Of a stretch of DNA of 64,000 bases, positions 43,619 through 52,050 are shown one piece after another. The notes below the pieces were generated by a model. The model saw only the letters and a program-made list of their open reading frames with translations. It searched no databases and was not told the origin of the DNA. A program made the translations under genes and the position numbers. The DNA is from Holdemania massiliensis. Its GTDB lineage: Bacteria > Bacillota_I > Bacilli_A > Erysipelotrichales > Erysipelotrichaceae. How positions within the stretch are numbered: the first letter of the stretch is position 1; each line of letters opens with the position of its first letter. Where the stretch lies: NCBI RefSeq assembly GCF_022440805.1, contig NZ_JAKNTK010000001.1, positions 3,224,001-3,288,000 on the forward strand. The letters are read 5' to 3'.

Positions 43619-43890
43619 CTGTCTTTCCTCCGTTTCGATTTGGGTTTGCGCGAATCGGAACGGGGGCGGCGGGGAGCGGCAGCGGGGCCGAACATCGGGG
43701 CAAGTTGGCCCGAATCTGACCGGCTGGAAAAGGGAGGTTTCCGTCCCTCCTATATCAGATTTTCTTAATTTTTCGTAAACTGGCGGCCCGGTAAAAACAG
43801 GTGCGCGGAATCTCTGCAAATATCCCCGGCGTTCGGCTGCAATCGCAGACGAATCACAACGGAATAGCTTTTGTTTTGTCGCATAAAAAT

Positions 43891-43924
43891 AGGGCGCAAG
43901 TGATTGGTCTTTCACTTGCGCCCT
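43891..43924 (-). terminator. Strong hairpin, likely terminator
   Basis: AGGGCGCAAGTGA and TCACTTGCGCCCT form a perfect 13-bp stem with an 8-base loop, followed on the minus strand by ATTTTTAT. It ends transcription arriving from the cargo acetyltransferase. Its arm shares TGCGCCCT with the nic motif at 42351. Confidence 0.7.
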
Positions 43925-44079
43925 GCTGGGCGTTTCCGCTATTCTGTTGTGGCTTTTCCCCCGATTAGGGGGTAAGGCGAAAGGGGTATTTGCTCATGGG
44001 CGGCCCTCCTGTGGCCGCAAAAAAACAGCGGCCTTGATTTCTCAAAACCGCCGTAAAAAGGGCAGGGAAATGGGCTGCT

Positions 44080-44110
44080 GCACGACGGCTTTTTTTCTTT
44101 GCCGTCGTGC
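44080..44110 (-). terminator. Hairpin just after the acetyltransferase gene
   Basis: GCACGACGGC and GCCGTCGTGC (10 bp, perfect) flank an 11-base T-rich loop, ten bases after the stop of the acetyltransferase gene. It probably protects or ends its mRNA. Confidence 0.6.
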
Positions 44111-44120
44111 GGCAGATTAA

Positions 44121-44657
44121 TTAAACTATTCCTTTGTCGCCAGCATCTCTCTTAAGCATTTTTTCATAAGCATATTTTACACTGTTGTCAAACCATATCG
44201 TCCCGCAGTAGTCAAAACCATTCTTTGATAAAACATGCCTCATAATCGCATTATTTTCATCGGTATCGACCCGAACGCTGTAAAATCCTTTTTGAATACA
44301 TAGCTTTTCAGTCAACCGAAACGCAATACTTGCTATACCTTGTCCCCGGTAAGCCTCGGATATTGCCATACGATGGATTACCGCATATGGACAGTCACTT
44401 TTCCAATTACCTTGTAGCATTTCATAAGACGCCTCTCCTGCAAAATCAATGCAGAGATATGCCGCAGTTTTGGAACCGTCCGCAATAAAATATCCACACC
44501 CATGCGACAGATCCTCGCAGATGGTTTTCATATCCGGATATCCGGTCTGCCACTGGTCAATCCCTTGCGCTTTCAAAAACCCTTTCGCTTCGTCGATCAA
44601 CACCATTGCCGTTTCCGCTTCTTTCTTGTCTGCTGGTCGTAAAAAAAAGCGTTCCAT
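44121..44657 (-). CDS. GNAT-family N-acetyltransferase (element cargo)
   Basis: The 178-residue protein has the GNAT fold. The acetyl-CoA pyrophosphate loop motif is EAYRGQGIASIAFRLTEKLC (about 115), then SVRVDTDENNAIMRHVLSKN and GFDYCGTI. The N-terminal part (GFLKAQGIDQWQTGYPDMKT) is typical of acetyltransferases of gut Firmicutes. The substrate is unknown: small molecule, antibiotic or peptide. The ATG follows GGAGGAAC. It is AT-rich, unlike the element core, and divergent from a LysR gene (155 bases apart) that probably controls it. Confidence 0.83.
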   Translation of the reverse strand: MERFFLRPADKKEAETAMVLIDEAKGFLKAQGIDQWQTGYPDMKTICEDLSHGCGYFIADGSKTAAYLCIDFAGEASYEMLQGNWKSDCPYAVIHRMAISEAYRGQGIASIAFRLTEKLCIQKGFYSVRVDTDENNAIMRHVLSKNGFDYCGTIWFDNSVKYAYEKMLKRDAGDKGIV

Positions 44658-44812
44658 AAATAGTTCCTCCGTCTTTTTGTTTTTATTTCTACTAAGAAAT
44701 CGCACTTGCCCTTCTTCCTCTTGTCTGCTATAATAGCACACAATAATACAACAAACAAATCAAAATATTTATAGATATATTTCAATTATTTTGAAGTATT
44801 GGAGGACGGCCT

Positions 44813-45712
44813 ATGGAACTTAAATATTTAAGAACATTTCGCACAATTATTGATGAAGGCGGTTTTTCTAAAGCTGCTGAAAAGCTGAATTATACGCAAT
44901 CTACAATTACGTTTCAGATGAATCAGCTTGAACGTGATTTATCCACAATTTTATTTGAGAAAATTGGTAGGAAAATGGTTTTGACAAAGGCAGGAGAACA
45001 TTTGATTCCTTATGTAGATGAAATTCTCCTGTCTGTGGATAAGTTGTCTTTTTTAGGCGAACGTTTATCAGAATGCCAAGGAGATATACAGATTGGTGTT
45101 GGTGAAAGTTTGCTATGTTACAAGCTCCCCACCATTTTGAAGGAATTTCACAAGCAAGCGCCGAAAGCCCGTTTGTTCCTGCGCTCTATGAATTGTTATG
45201 ATATTCGAAATGAGCTTTTCAGCGGGGGATTAGATTTAGGCATATTTTATGAAGATGTGGGAGGATTTGGCTCAAATCTTACGGTTAAGCGTTTAGGTGA
45301 TTATCCGGTCGTTTTGGTAGCGTCAACCGAAATAAAAAACAGATACCCGGATTTTGTGACACCTGACAGAACGATTCCGACCCCGCTCATCATCAATGAA
45401 CAGAATTGTATATTTCGACAAATTTTTGAACAATATCTTCGTGATAAATCAATTATTCTCGACCATACGATTGAGTTGTGGAGCATTCCAACAATCAAAA
45501 ATCTTGTTAAAAACGATGTGGGCGTTTCCTTTCTCCCCGAATTTACAGTAAAAGAGGAATTAAATTGTGGTGAATTGGAGATAATTCCAACCGATATTTC
45601 AGGTACAAAAATTACTGCCGTTTGCGCACACCACAAAAACAAATGGATCAGCCCACTCATGCAACTGTTTCTAAATTTGTGTGATAAGTTTACCTGCGGC
45701 GCGGCCCTGTAA
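44813..45712 (+). CDS. LysR-family transcriptional regulator (element cargo)
   Basis: The 299-residue protein has an N-terminal LysR winged helix (MELKYLRTFRTIIDEGGFSK, then AAEKLNYTQSTITFQMNQLE) and a periplasmic-binding-like effector domain (about 90-290). The ATG follows GGAGGA. The last residues (KFTCGAAL) read into GC-rich sequence belonging to the recombinase gene, and the two genes overlap by 42 bases tail to tail. This marks the edge of the cargo insertion. It probably regulates the divergent acetyltransferase gene in response to an unknown ligand. Confidence 0.87.
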   Translation: MELKYLRTFRTIIDEGGFSKAAEKLNYTQSTITFQMNQLERDLSTILFEKIGRKMVLTKAGEHLIPYVDEILLSVDKLSFLGERLSECQGDIQIGVGESLLCYKLPTILKEFHKQAPKARLFLRSMNCYDIRNELFSGGLDLGIFYEDVGGFGSNLTVKRLGDYPVVLVASTEIKNRYPDFVTPDRTIPTPLIINEQNCIFRQIFEQYLRDKSIILDHTIELWSIPTIKNLVKNDVGVSFLPEFTVKEELNCGELEIIPTDISGTKITAVCAHHKNKWISPLMQLFLNLCDKFTCGAAL

Positions 45713-47572
45713 CGTGCCTTTCTGCGGCTCCTGCTGCGGTACGCTGCCTGCGATATAGAACACGCCTTTTGCCATATCCTCGGCGCGGAGGGCGGCTTTC
45801 TTGGCCTCCATCTGCCGCCGCTTCTCGGTCTTTATCCTGTCCTCGTATTCTTTTTGCTTGCCGCTGGCTTTGCGGCGCAGATAGTTCTGGTGCAGCCTGT
45901 CCTTGCGTTCCTCTTTCTTGCGCATGGCCTCCTGTTCCTCCGGGGTGAGGGTGACTTCCCCAAAGTGGGGCGGCACATAGCGGCCCACAAAGTTGAAGTA
46001 GATTTCAACCTCCTGTGTGGTTTCTATGCTGCCCTTGCGGGCGCGTTCATGCACAAGGATTTTCTCGACAAACTCATTTAACATGGTGGTCGTCATGGTG
46101 TCGAAGTTCTCGTATTTCTCCACAAGGGCGATAAACTTTTCCGCCGATTTCTTGCTCTGCTCAAAGCCGCTGATTGCCTTTTCCAGCCCGTCAATCTCAC
46201 TGGAAAGCTCGTCCTGCTCCTTGGCGTACTGCGCGTCAAGGGCGGCGTATCTGGCGTCTGGCAGACGGCCTAAAGCGTTGTCCTCGTAAATTTTGCAAAT
46301 CAACTTTTCAAGCTCCCCGGCCCGCTTCTGCGCCGCCGCAAGCCGCCGCTTTTTCTTGGTGATGTCGGTAGCCTGCTGCGTCGCCTGTGCCTCTTGCACG
46401 GTCTTGATAAACTCGGCCCGGTCGTTCTTGGAGTAGTCCGCGATAGCCTTTAGCATATCGGCAATCAAGGTCAATACCACGCTGGCGTTGATTCGGTGCT
46501 GCGTGGTGCAGCGCGTCCCGATGGGGTACTTGCCGTACTCGGCGCAGGTGTACTGTGGGATTCTCTCGCCATTGTAGGAGCGGTGGACGTACATCTTGCC
46601 GCCGCAATCGGCGCAGTACATGAGGCCGGTCAATGGGTGAATCTCCCCGTAGCCGTCCGGGTAGCGCCGGACGTTGGCCCGGATTCGCTGCACGTTGTCG
46701 AAGGTTTCTTGGTCGATGATGGCCTCGTGGGTGTTCTCAAAAATCGTCCATTCGCTTTCGTCCACGTAATGGCTTTTCTTGTCCTTGAAATGCTTGCGGG
46801 TCTTGAAGTTCACCGTATGCCCTAAGTATTCGCGCTTTTTGAGGATTTGAACGATGGTGGACGAACACCAGCCGCAGGGGTCTATTACCGTCTTGGTTTT
46901 GTTCACGCCCTCGCCGTGCCGCGCCAGATGGACGGACGGAATTTCGATTTTCTGCTGGGTAAGCAGCTGGGAGATTTGGTAGGGGCCAAAGCCCTCCATT
47001 GTCAAACTAAAGATTTGCCGGACAACGGCGGCGGCCTCGTCGTCGATTACCCACTGTTCCCGCTTCTCGTCGGCCCATAAGTAGCCATAGGGGACTTGCC
47101 CGGTCATATGCTTGCCGCTCATGCCCTTAGCCTTGAAAACGGACTTGATTTTCCGGCTGGTGTCACGGGCGTAAAACTCGTTCATGATATTTCTGAACGG
47201 GGTAAAATCGTCGTCGCCCTTGTCGCTGTCAACGCCGTCGTTGATGGCGATCAGCCGGACGCCTTGCTGCCGTAGTATCTCCATGACTTGGCCCACTTTG
47301 AGGTAGTCGCGCCCTAACCGGCTCATGTCCTTGACGATGATTGCCTCCACGCGCCCGGCCTCGACTTCCTCCATCATGGCCGTAAAGCCGGGTCTGTCGA
47401 AGCGGGTTCCAGAAATGCCGTCGTCCGTAAAGTGGGTAGGGTTGGGAAAGCCGTTGCGCCGGGCGTATTCCTCCAACATATCCTTTTGATGGACGATGGA
47501 ATTACTGTCGCCTTGCAGCTCGTCGTCGCGGCTCAATCTCTCGTACAATGGGGTAATTTTGTCGTTTCTCAT
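45671..47572 (-). CDS. Large serine recombinase (TnpX/TndX type)
   Basis: The 633-residue recombinase has an N-terminal resolvase domain with the catalytic Ser in LYERLSRDDE. It also has GFTAMMEEVEAGRVEAIIVK, DMSRLGRDYLKVG and a recombinase domain (GQVPYGYLWADEKREQWVID). A zinc ribbon (GLMYCADCGGKMYVHR ... YTCAEYG) and a long C-terminal coiled coil follow. The ATG at 47572 follows AGGAGG. It should cut and join the element ends through a circular intermediate. The last codons (KLITQI) come from AT-rich cargo DNA, so its C-terminus was altered by the cargo insertion. Confidence 0.92.
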   Translation of the reverse strand: MRNDKITPLYERLSRDDELQGDSNSIVHQKDMLEEYARRNGFPNPTHFTDDGISGTRFDRPGFTAMMEEVEAGRVEAIIVKDMSRLGRDYLKVGQVMEILRQQGVRLIAINDGVDSDKGDDDFTPFRNIMNEFYARDTSRKIKSVFKAKGMSGKHMTGQVPYGYLWADEKREQWVIDDEAAAVVRQIFSLTMEGFGPYQISQLLTQQKIEIPSVHLARHGEGVNKTKTVIDPCGWCSSTIVQILKKREYLGHTVNFKTRKHFKDKKSHYVDESEWTIFENTHEAIIDQETFDNVQRIRANVRRYPDGYGEIHPLTGLMYCADCGGKMYVHRSYNGERIPQYTCAEYGKYPIGTRCTTQHRINASVVLTLIADMLKAIADYSKNDRAEFIKTVQEAQATQQATDITKKKRRLAAAQKRAGELEKLICKIYEDNALGRLPDARYAALDAQYAKEQDELSSEIDGLEKAISGFEQSKKSAEKFIALVEKYENFDTMTTTMLNEFVEKILVHERARKGSIETTQEVEIYFNFVGRYVPPHFGEVTLTPEEQEAMRKKEERKDRLHQNYLRRKASGKQKEYEDRIKTEKRRQMEAKKAALRAEDMAKGVFYIAGSVPQQEPQKGTLQGRAAGKLITQI

Positions 47573-47594
47573 GTTCGCGTCCTCCTGATATGAA

Positions 47595-47658
47595 ATATGC
47601 TCTAAGCACTTCACTAACCATGAGAAAAACCATGATTAAGAAGTTGCTTAGAGCATAT
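47595..47658. repeat. Imperfect inverted repeat at the recombinase end
   Basis: ATATGCTCTAAGCA (47595-47608) and its complement near 47645-47658 frame a region with further partial symmetry (ACCATG / CATGAT). It sits between the element end and the recombinase ATG. It may be a recombinase binding site and operator that lets the enzyme repress its own gene. Confidence 0.65.
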
Positions 47659-47740
47659 AACACCAGGTGCGCAGTGATATATTCTGATCAATTCGATTGT
47701 GTCTTAACATCACGCCCAAGGCTTTTTTAGGATATTCCAT
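47648..47740 (-). pseudogene. 5' part of the interrupted XRE regulator gene
   Basis: An ATG at 47740 after AAAGGAG opens MEYPKKALGVMLRHNRIDQN then ISLRTW, the first helices of an XRE domain. It then runs into the element and stops. With the 3' part at 38180 it makes a normal helix-turn-helix with the spacing ISLRT-LAQRTGIS, apart from a one-base discrepancy at the junction. Confidence 0.85.
47662..47668. other. Right junction of the integrated element
   Basis: CCAG at 47663-47666 is the sequence shared with the left junction; host codons lie to the right and element DNA to the left. Confidence 0.6.
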
Positions 47741-47819
47741 GCTTTCTGCTCCTTTTTTCCTTTTTATTAATCGCTTGCCTGCTGACTCCCTTTTGACAGT
47801 CAGAAGCCAGCCAAGATGA

Positions 47820-47843
47820 CAAAAAGTCTGCCCGCGGGCAGAC
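47820..47843 (-). terminator. Terminator of the exonuclease gene
   Basis: AGTCTGCCCG/CGGGCAGACT is a perfect 20-base palindrome that overlaps the stop codon (TAG at 47845-47843) and is followed by TTTTTG on the minus strand. Confidence 0.8.
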
Positions 47844-48406
47844 TATTCCAGAATCTTTTTTACGGGAATCTGACACGCCTCTGCCAGCGGCAGCGGCTCA
47901 TAGATCTGCATCAAATTCATCGTATTCGCCACGATCAGGGCACAGCCGCGGGCATCGCTGCCGGCGTCATGGTGATCCAGCTGAATTCCCATATAATCAC
48001 AAACATCGTTAAGCCGATGATGACTGAGGTAAGGATAGACCTTGCGGCTCAGCCGAACCGTACAGAAATAAGGAACATCCGGAATTTCCAGGCGGTACAG
48101 TGAACAACAGCTGGCCAGCACCTTCATATCAAACTCTGCATTGTGAGCGCACAAGACACCGCCGTCCAGCCAGGGTTTAAGCTGATTGTAGATTGTAGGA
48201 AAAAACGGGGCATCCGCAACCTGAGAAGAGGTTATGCCGTGAATATCAATAAAGGAAGGATAGAACGCATCATAATACGGGTGAGGCCGGATCAGCCAGC
48301 TGTCGCTGAACACCATCTCTCCCTCATCAAACACCGTCAGCCCTACGGCACAGGCGCTCATCGAAGAAGGATTGGCGGTTTCAAAGTCAATCGCTGCCCA
48401 CTTCAT
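47843..48406 (-). CDS. DEDDh 3'-5' exonuclease (DnaQ-like)
   Basis: The 187-residue protein has exonuclease motifs ExoI AIDFETANPS (Asp7, Glu9), ExoII LCAHNAEFDMKVLASC and ExoIII HHDAGSDARG. It is soluble and degrades single-stranded ends or acts as a proofreading-like exonuclease independent of a polymerase subunit. It lies directly after an ArsR regulator (one-base overlap), so it may be co-regulated by it. This link of a zinc sensor to a nuclease is unexpected. Confidence 0.85.
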   Translation of the reverse strand: MKWAAIDFETANPSSMSACAVGLTVFDEGEMVFSDSWLIRPHPYYDAFYPSFIDIHGITSSQVADAPFFPTIYNQLKPWLDGGVLCAHNAEFDMKVLASCCSLYRLEIPDVPYFCTVRLSRKVYPYLSHHRLNDVCDYMGIQLDHHDAGSDARGCALIVANTMNLMQIYEPLPLAEACQIPVKKILE

Positions 48407-48756
48407 TATTCGCGAACATGATCCAGAGCTTTCTGGAATATTTCTTCAATATGATCGTCATCCAGCGAGTAGTACACCACTTTGCCATCCTTGCGGCTGC
48501 GCACCAGCCGGGTTTTCTTGAGTGAAGCGAGCTGATGCGAAACGGCAGAATGTGTCATCTTGAGCAGCACAGCCAGATCGCCGACACACATTTCCCGCTC
48601 AAACAGCGCTTTCAGCACTTTTAAACGGGTCGAATCAGCAAACATTTTAAACAATAACGCCAGATCCTCAAATTCACTTTCGCTGAGCATTTTTTTCTCG
48701 ACTTCTGCTACAATCTCAGGATGAACGATTTTTTCCTGCAATTCTTCCTTCTCCAT
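48406..48756 (-). CDS. ArsR/SmtB-family repressor with alpha-5 zinc site
   Basis: The 116-residue protein has the ArsR helix-turn-helix (CVGDLAVLLKMTHSAVSHQL) and a beta wing (VRSRKDGKVVYYSL). Its last helix carries Asp100, His102, His113 and Glu116, the same spacing as the SmtB/CzrA alpha-5 zinc site. The alpha-3N site of CadC type is incomplete (CVG, not CVC). It should release DNA when zinc is bound. The ATG at 48756 has a weak GGTGGTGAAG site; a longer start at 48858 is less likely. No transporter gene is adjacent, only the exonuclease gene. Confidence 0.83.
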   Translation of the reverse strand: MEKEELQEKIVHPEIVAEVEKKMLSESEFEDLALLFKMFADSTRLKVLKALFEREMCVGDLAVLLKMTHSAVSHQLASLKKTRLVRSRKDGKVVYYSLDDDHIEEIFQKALDHVRE

Positions 48757-48939
48757 ACGCTTCACCACCAATGGTTTTATTATAGCACATTCCGACGGTT
48801 TTCGGGCAAGGAGGGAAGGGTTATGAAGTGAATCGGTCTGGAAAATGTTGACGATCAAGAAATCTTGAGTTCTTAGTCTGAAGAATTGAACACACGAATG
48901 ACAAGGATGCCACGGCCGCTTTTCACGGCTGCTTTAAGG

Positions 48940-49917
48940 TTAATGATGTTCCGCAGCTTTGAGGGCGATGATTTTGCGGGCTTGGGTGAGAATATCCTCA
49001 ACCGTCATGTGGAAAACTTGTTTCAGATACGGCAGCGTTCCGACTTCACCGAAGCGATCCTGCGCTCCCATCCGGATCATCCGGCACGGAGCTTCCTCGG
49101 CCAGCACTTCCGCAACGGCACTGCCCAGTCCGTTCAAGATATTATGGTTTTCAATGGTGATGATCGCTCCGGTTTCCTGTGACGCCCGGACAATCGCTTC
49201 ACGGTCAATCGGCTTGATTGTAAACATATCCAAGACCCGGGCTTGAATGCCTTCCTCAGCCAGCAGCTGAGCTGCCCGGCAGGCATCCGCGGTACAGATG
49301 CCGCTGGCAATCAAGGTCAGATCGGATCCTTCCCGCAGACAGTTGGCCTTGCCGATTTCAAAAGTAGAGCCTGGCTGATAAATCTGTTCGCTCTTTTTGC
49401 GGGAAAGCCGCAGGTAATAAACACCGAACAAATCTTTGGTTTGCCGCAGCATATCGGCTAAGACAATCGAATCTGTCGGTTCAATCACGGTGACCGTCGG
49501 AATTGAACGCATCACTGCAATATCTTCCAGCGGCATGTGCGTACCGCCGTTGCTTCCGGCAGTAATGCCCGGATCCGATCCGATAATCCTGACGTTGAGC
49601 TTGGCATAGGCGCAGGAAACGAAGACCTGATCCATCACCCGGCGCGTCGCAAACGGGGCAAAGGTATGGGCAAACGGAATCAGACCCGTTTCTGACAAGC
49701 CGGCTGCAACACCGATCATATTGCTTTCCTGAATGCCGCAGTTAATCGTGCGTTCGGGATGGGTTTGGGCGAAGTTCGTCATTTTAATCGAGTTAATAAT
49801 ATCGCAATCCAGATAAATGACGCGCGGATCCGCCTGCGCCAGCTGTTCCATGACTTCCGCAAACACCTCGCGCATTTCTTTTTCTTCTGTCTGGATCACA
49901 GAGCAACATTTAAACAT
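48940..49917 (-). CDS. Transketolase, C-terminal subunit
   Basis: The 325-residue protein has the pyrimidine-binding and C-terminal domains of a split transketolase: TINCGIQESNMIGVAAGLSE, PFAHTFAPFATRRVMDQVFV and PGITAGSNGGTHMPLEDIAV. It works with the N-terminal subunit encoded just upstream to move two-carbon units between sugars with thiamine diphosphate. Its ATG shares one base with that gene's stop codon (TGATG). The start at MFKCCSVIQ is set by this overlap, but a start at MREVFAEV is also possible. Confidence 0.9.
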   Translation of the reverse strand: MFKCCSVIQTEEKEMREVFAEVMEQLAQADPRVIYLDCDIINSIKMTNFAQTHPERTINCGIQESNMIGVAAGLSETGLIPFAHTFAPFATRRVMDQVFVSCAYAKLNVRIIGSDPGITAGSNGGTHMPLEDIAVMRSIPTVTVIEPTDSIVLADMLRQTKDLFGVYYLRLSRKKSEQIYQPGSTFEIGKANCLREGSDLTLIASGICTADACRAAQLLAEEGIQARVLDMFTIKPIDREAIVRASQETGAIITIENHNILNGLGSAVAEVLAEEAPCRMIRMGAQDRFGEVGTLPYLKQVFHMTVEDILTQARKIIALKAAEHH

Positions 49918-50759
49918 CAGATTTCCTCCTGCAGCCGTGCGATCTTCTGATCGAGAAATTGCTGCGCTTGTTCGATTTGATCAGGACTCATCGTCATGTG
50001 ATGATTGTAGAAAACGCCTTCGGCAAACGGACAGTCTTTCCCCTTGATCGTATGCAGAACGATCATCGACGGCTGACCCTCTCTGGCTTTGGCATTTTCA
50101 ATCGCCTTGAGCATGGCCGTTATATCGTGGCCGTCCACCTCCTGACTATACCAGCCGAAGTCCTCGAACTTCGTTCTGAGATCTCCGACGTCGCAGATAT
50201 CCTTGGTGTAGCCATCCAGCTGTTTTTCATTGCGGTCGATAAAGGCAATCACATTGCCCAGCTTCTGCGTCGAAGCAAACAGTGCACCTTCCCAAACCTG
50301 TCCCTCGTCGCATTCTCCATCGCCCAGGATCAGATAGACCGTAGCGGAGTTGTTTTGATAGCGCAGTCCCCAGGCCAGACCCAATGCTGTTGACATGCCC
50401 TGGCCCAGCGATCCGGTCGTCATATCCACGCCGGGAACGCGGTTTTTGTCGCAATGGCTGGGCAGATGTGTACCGGGCTGATTGACAGTGGGGATCCACG
50501 CCCGCGGAAAATAGCCGCGTTCAGCCAGCGCCGCGTACAAAGCCGGGCCGCAGTGACCTTTCGACACCACCATCCGATCCCGTTTCTCCCAACGGGGATT
50601 AGCTGGATCAATCTGCATGACTTCGCCATATAAAACTGCCAATACGTCCGCGATCGACATGGAACCGCCGACATGGCCAGCCCCCGTTCCGGCCATTTCC
50701 GCTAAGATCGTCTTGCGGATGCGGGCCGCCAGTATTTCTAATTCCTGTATTTTATTCAT
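49917..50759 (-). CDS. Transketolase, N-terminal subunit
   Basis: The 280-residue protein carries the thiamine diphosphate motif LILGDGECDEGQVWEGALFA and the His sites of transketolase (GAGHVGGSMSIADVLAVLYG; SKGHCGPALYAAL; PGTHLPSH). It pairs with the downstream C-terminal subunit. It begins ten bases after an iron-type alcohol dehydrogenase gene, and the three form one operon. Split transketolases are often used for special pentose or sugar-acid pathways, not the general pentose phosphate route. Confidence 0.9.
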   Translation of the reverse strand: MNKIQELEILAARIRKTILAEMAGTGAGHVGGSMSIADVLAVLYGEVMQIDPANPRWEKRDRMVVSKGHCGPALYAALAERGYFPRAWIPTVNQPGTHLPSHCDKNRVPGVDMTTGSLGQGMSTALGLAWGLRYQNNSATVYLILGDGECDEGQVWEGALFASTQKLGNVIAFIDRNEKQLDGYTKDICDVGDLRTKFEDFGWYSQEVDGHDITAMLKAIENAKAREGQPSMIVLHTIKGKDCPFAEGVFYNHHMTMSPDQIEQAQQFLDQKIARLQEEI

Positions 50760-50769
50760 TTTTCTGCTC

Positions 50770-51888
50770 CTATTGATTATAAATACTTTCGTAAATCGCC
50801 AGCATGTCCGCTTTGCTTAAAGGGACACAGTTGTTTTTTAACAATCGCTGCTGCCCTTCGATTACGCTGTCGGCAAAGCCTTCCAGTTCATCCCGACGGA
50901 TGCCGTATTCACACAGCGGCCGGCGTTTAAGAATCGTATTCATCAAGGTGAATAAAGCGTCCAAGCTCTGATCGGCGGGAACCTGAAGAATTTCACTTAA
51001 CAGATGCTTCAGATCAGTCAGACGACCCTCAGGTTCCAGTTGTTCATATTTTCTACATACCGCTTCAAACAACAGCTGATTGGCTTCGCCATGCGGAATA
51101 TGGTATACCCCGCCTAAAGGATAACTTAAAGCATGAACTGCCGCACAGCCGGCGTTGCCGAAAGCAATCCCGGCATAGTTGCTCGCAAGCAGGAAGTCTT
51201 CTGCCTGCTCGCACCAAGATTCTTTTCCATTGGCCGCGGTCTTTTGATAACCGGAAAGAATCAGCCGGATGGCTGCGGTGGAAAACAGTTGGGAGTAAAC
51301 CGTGGCTTGGGGAGAAAGGAAAGATTCAACCGCATGGATCAGGGCATCAATCGAACTCGTTGCGAATACCTGATAAGGCAGAGAACGGATCAGCTGCGGA
51401 ATCAGAACAGCCTGTGCCGGATACAGCCGGTCATCGGCCAGGCCTTTTTTGGTTTTCCGCTTGGTGAGTTCCGTGATGGCCACATTAGTCACCTCACTGC
51501 CGGTACCGCAGGTCGTCGGCACCACGATCAATTCCCGCCCTTGGGTAAATTCATCATTTCCGCTTAAACAATCGTCCAGAGTTCCCGGATAATCCAGTGT
51601 CAGAAATTTCGCGATATCAATGATCGTTCCGCCGCCTACGGCGATCAGCCGGCGGACGTTCTGCGGCAAATCGCGGCGCATCGCATCAATCTGCCGGTCT
51701 GTCGGTTCTCCCCGGCCGTAATCCTCGGCAATCATCCGCGGGACATCCGAAAATTGAGGCACCTGCAGAGAGGCAGTTAAGAATTGACTGGTTAAAATCA
51801 GGTCCTGGCCGGTAAGCTCGAGGCTTTGGGCGAATTCTTCAACGGTGGAAAACTGGGTGATTTTTGTTCGCAAAACAAATTCTTTCAT
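50770..51888 (-). CDS. Iron-containing alcohol dehydrogenase
   Basis: The 372-residue protein has the type III alcohol dehydrogenase signs: the NAD-binding loop AVGGGTIIDIAKFL and VPTTCGTGSEVTN, plus the metal ligands SSIDALIHAVESFLS, AVHALSYPLGG and YHIPHGEANQLL. It would reduce an aldehyde or oxidise an alcohol using NAD(P)H. The ATG at 51888 follows AGGAGG. It is the first gene of the operon with split transketolase, so its substrate may be an aldehyde made by that enzyme, such as a C2 or C4 aldehyde. That is inference. Confidence 0.88.
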   Translation of the reverse strand: MKEFVLRTKITQFSTVEEFAQSLELTGQDLILTSQFLTASLQVPQFSDVPRMIAEDYGRGEPTDRQIDAMRRDLPQNVRRLIAVGGGTIIDIAKFLTLDYPGTLDDCLSGNDEFTQGRELIVVPTTCGTGSEVTNVAITELTKRKTKKGLADDRLYPAQAVLIPQLIRSLPYQVFATSSIDALIHAVESFLSPQATVYSQLFSTAAIRLILSGYQKTAANGKESWCEQAEDFLLASNYAGIAFGNAGCAAVHALSYPLGGVYHIPHGEANQLLFEAVCRKYEQLEPEGRLTDLKHLLSEILQVPADQSLDALFTLMNTILKRRPLCEYGIRRDELEGFADSVIEGQQRLLKNNCVPLSKADMLAIYESIYNQ

Positions 51889-52009
51889 GGCATTCCTCCT
51901 GCGCCGCAGCACAAAACGACGCGTTTTCAAGAAAGAAGAAACAAAACTGATGCAGCTTTTGTCTCTTGATCTGATTTCATTATAGCTTAAAATGTCGACA
52001 AGTCAATAT

Positions 52010-52023
52010 AATTGTATACAATT
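52010..52023. promoter_or_regulatory. GntR operator copy 1
   Basis: AATTGTATACAATT is a perfect 14-base palindrome, about 120 bases before the dehydrogenase ATG. TTGTATAC recurs at 52051. Palindromes of this kind are usual targets for FadR-type GntR regulators. Confidence 0.7.
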
Positions 52024-52050
52024 CATATAAATAGAATTCAATCTTCTTTT

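Larger units (their letters stand above)
43619..44120. other. 500-base noncoding region between element core and cargo
   Basis: No gene is seen. It holds the likely promoter of the sigma-like genes (not resolved), two strong hairpins (listed separately), and a drop in GC toward the cargo. Confidence 0.5.
38180..47662. mobile_element. Tn4451-like integrative mobilizable element, about 9.5 kb
   Basis: The block is much richer in G+C than its surroundings and splits an XRE gene whose halves flank it. It has a TnpX/TndX-type large serine recombinase at one end and TnpW at the other. Rep, DnaC-like, relaxase and sigma-like genes lie between. An RSF1010-type nic sequence precedes the relaxase gene. 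There are no conjugation-pore genes, so it should need a helper for transfer. An AT-rich cargo (44.1-45.7 kb) carries an acetyltransferase and a LysR gene. The recombinase looks intact, so excision is possible. Confidence 0.9.
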
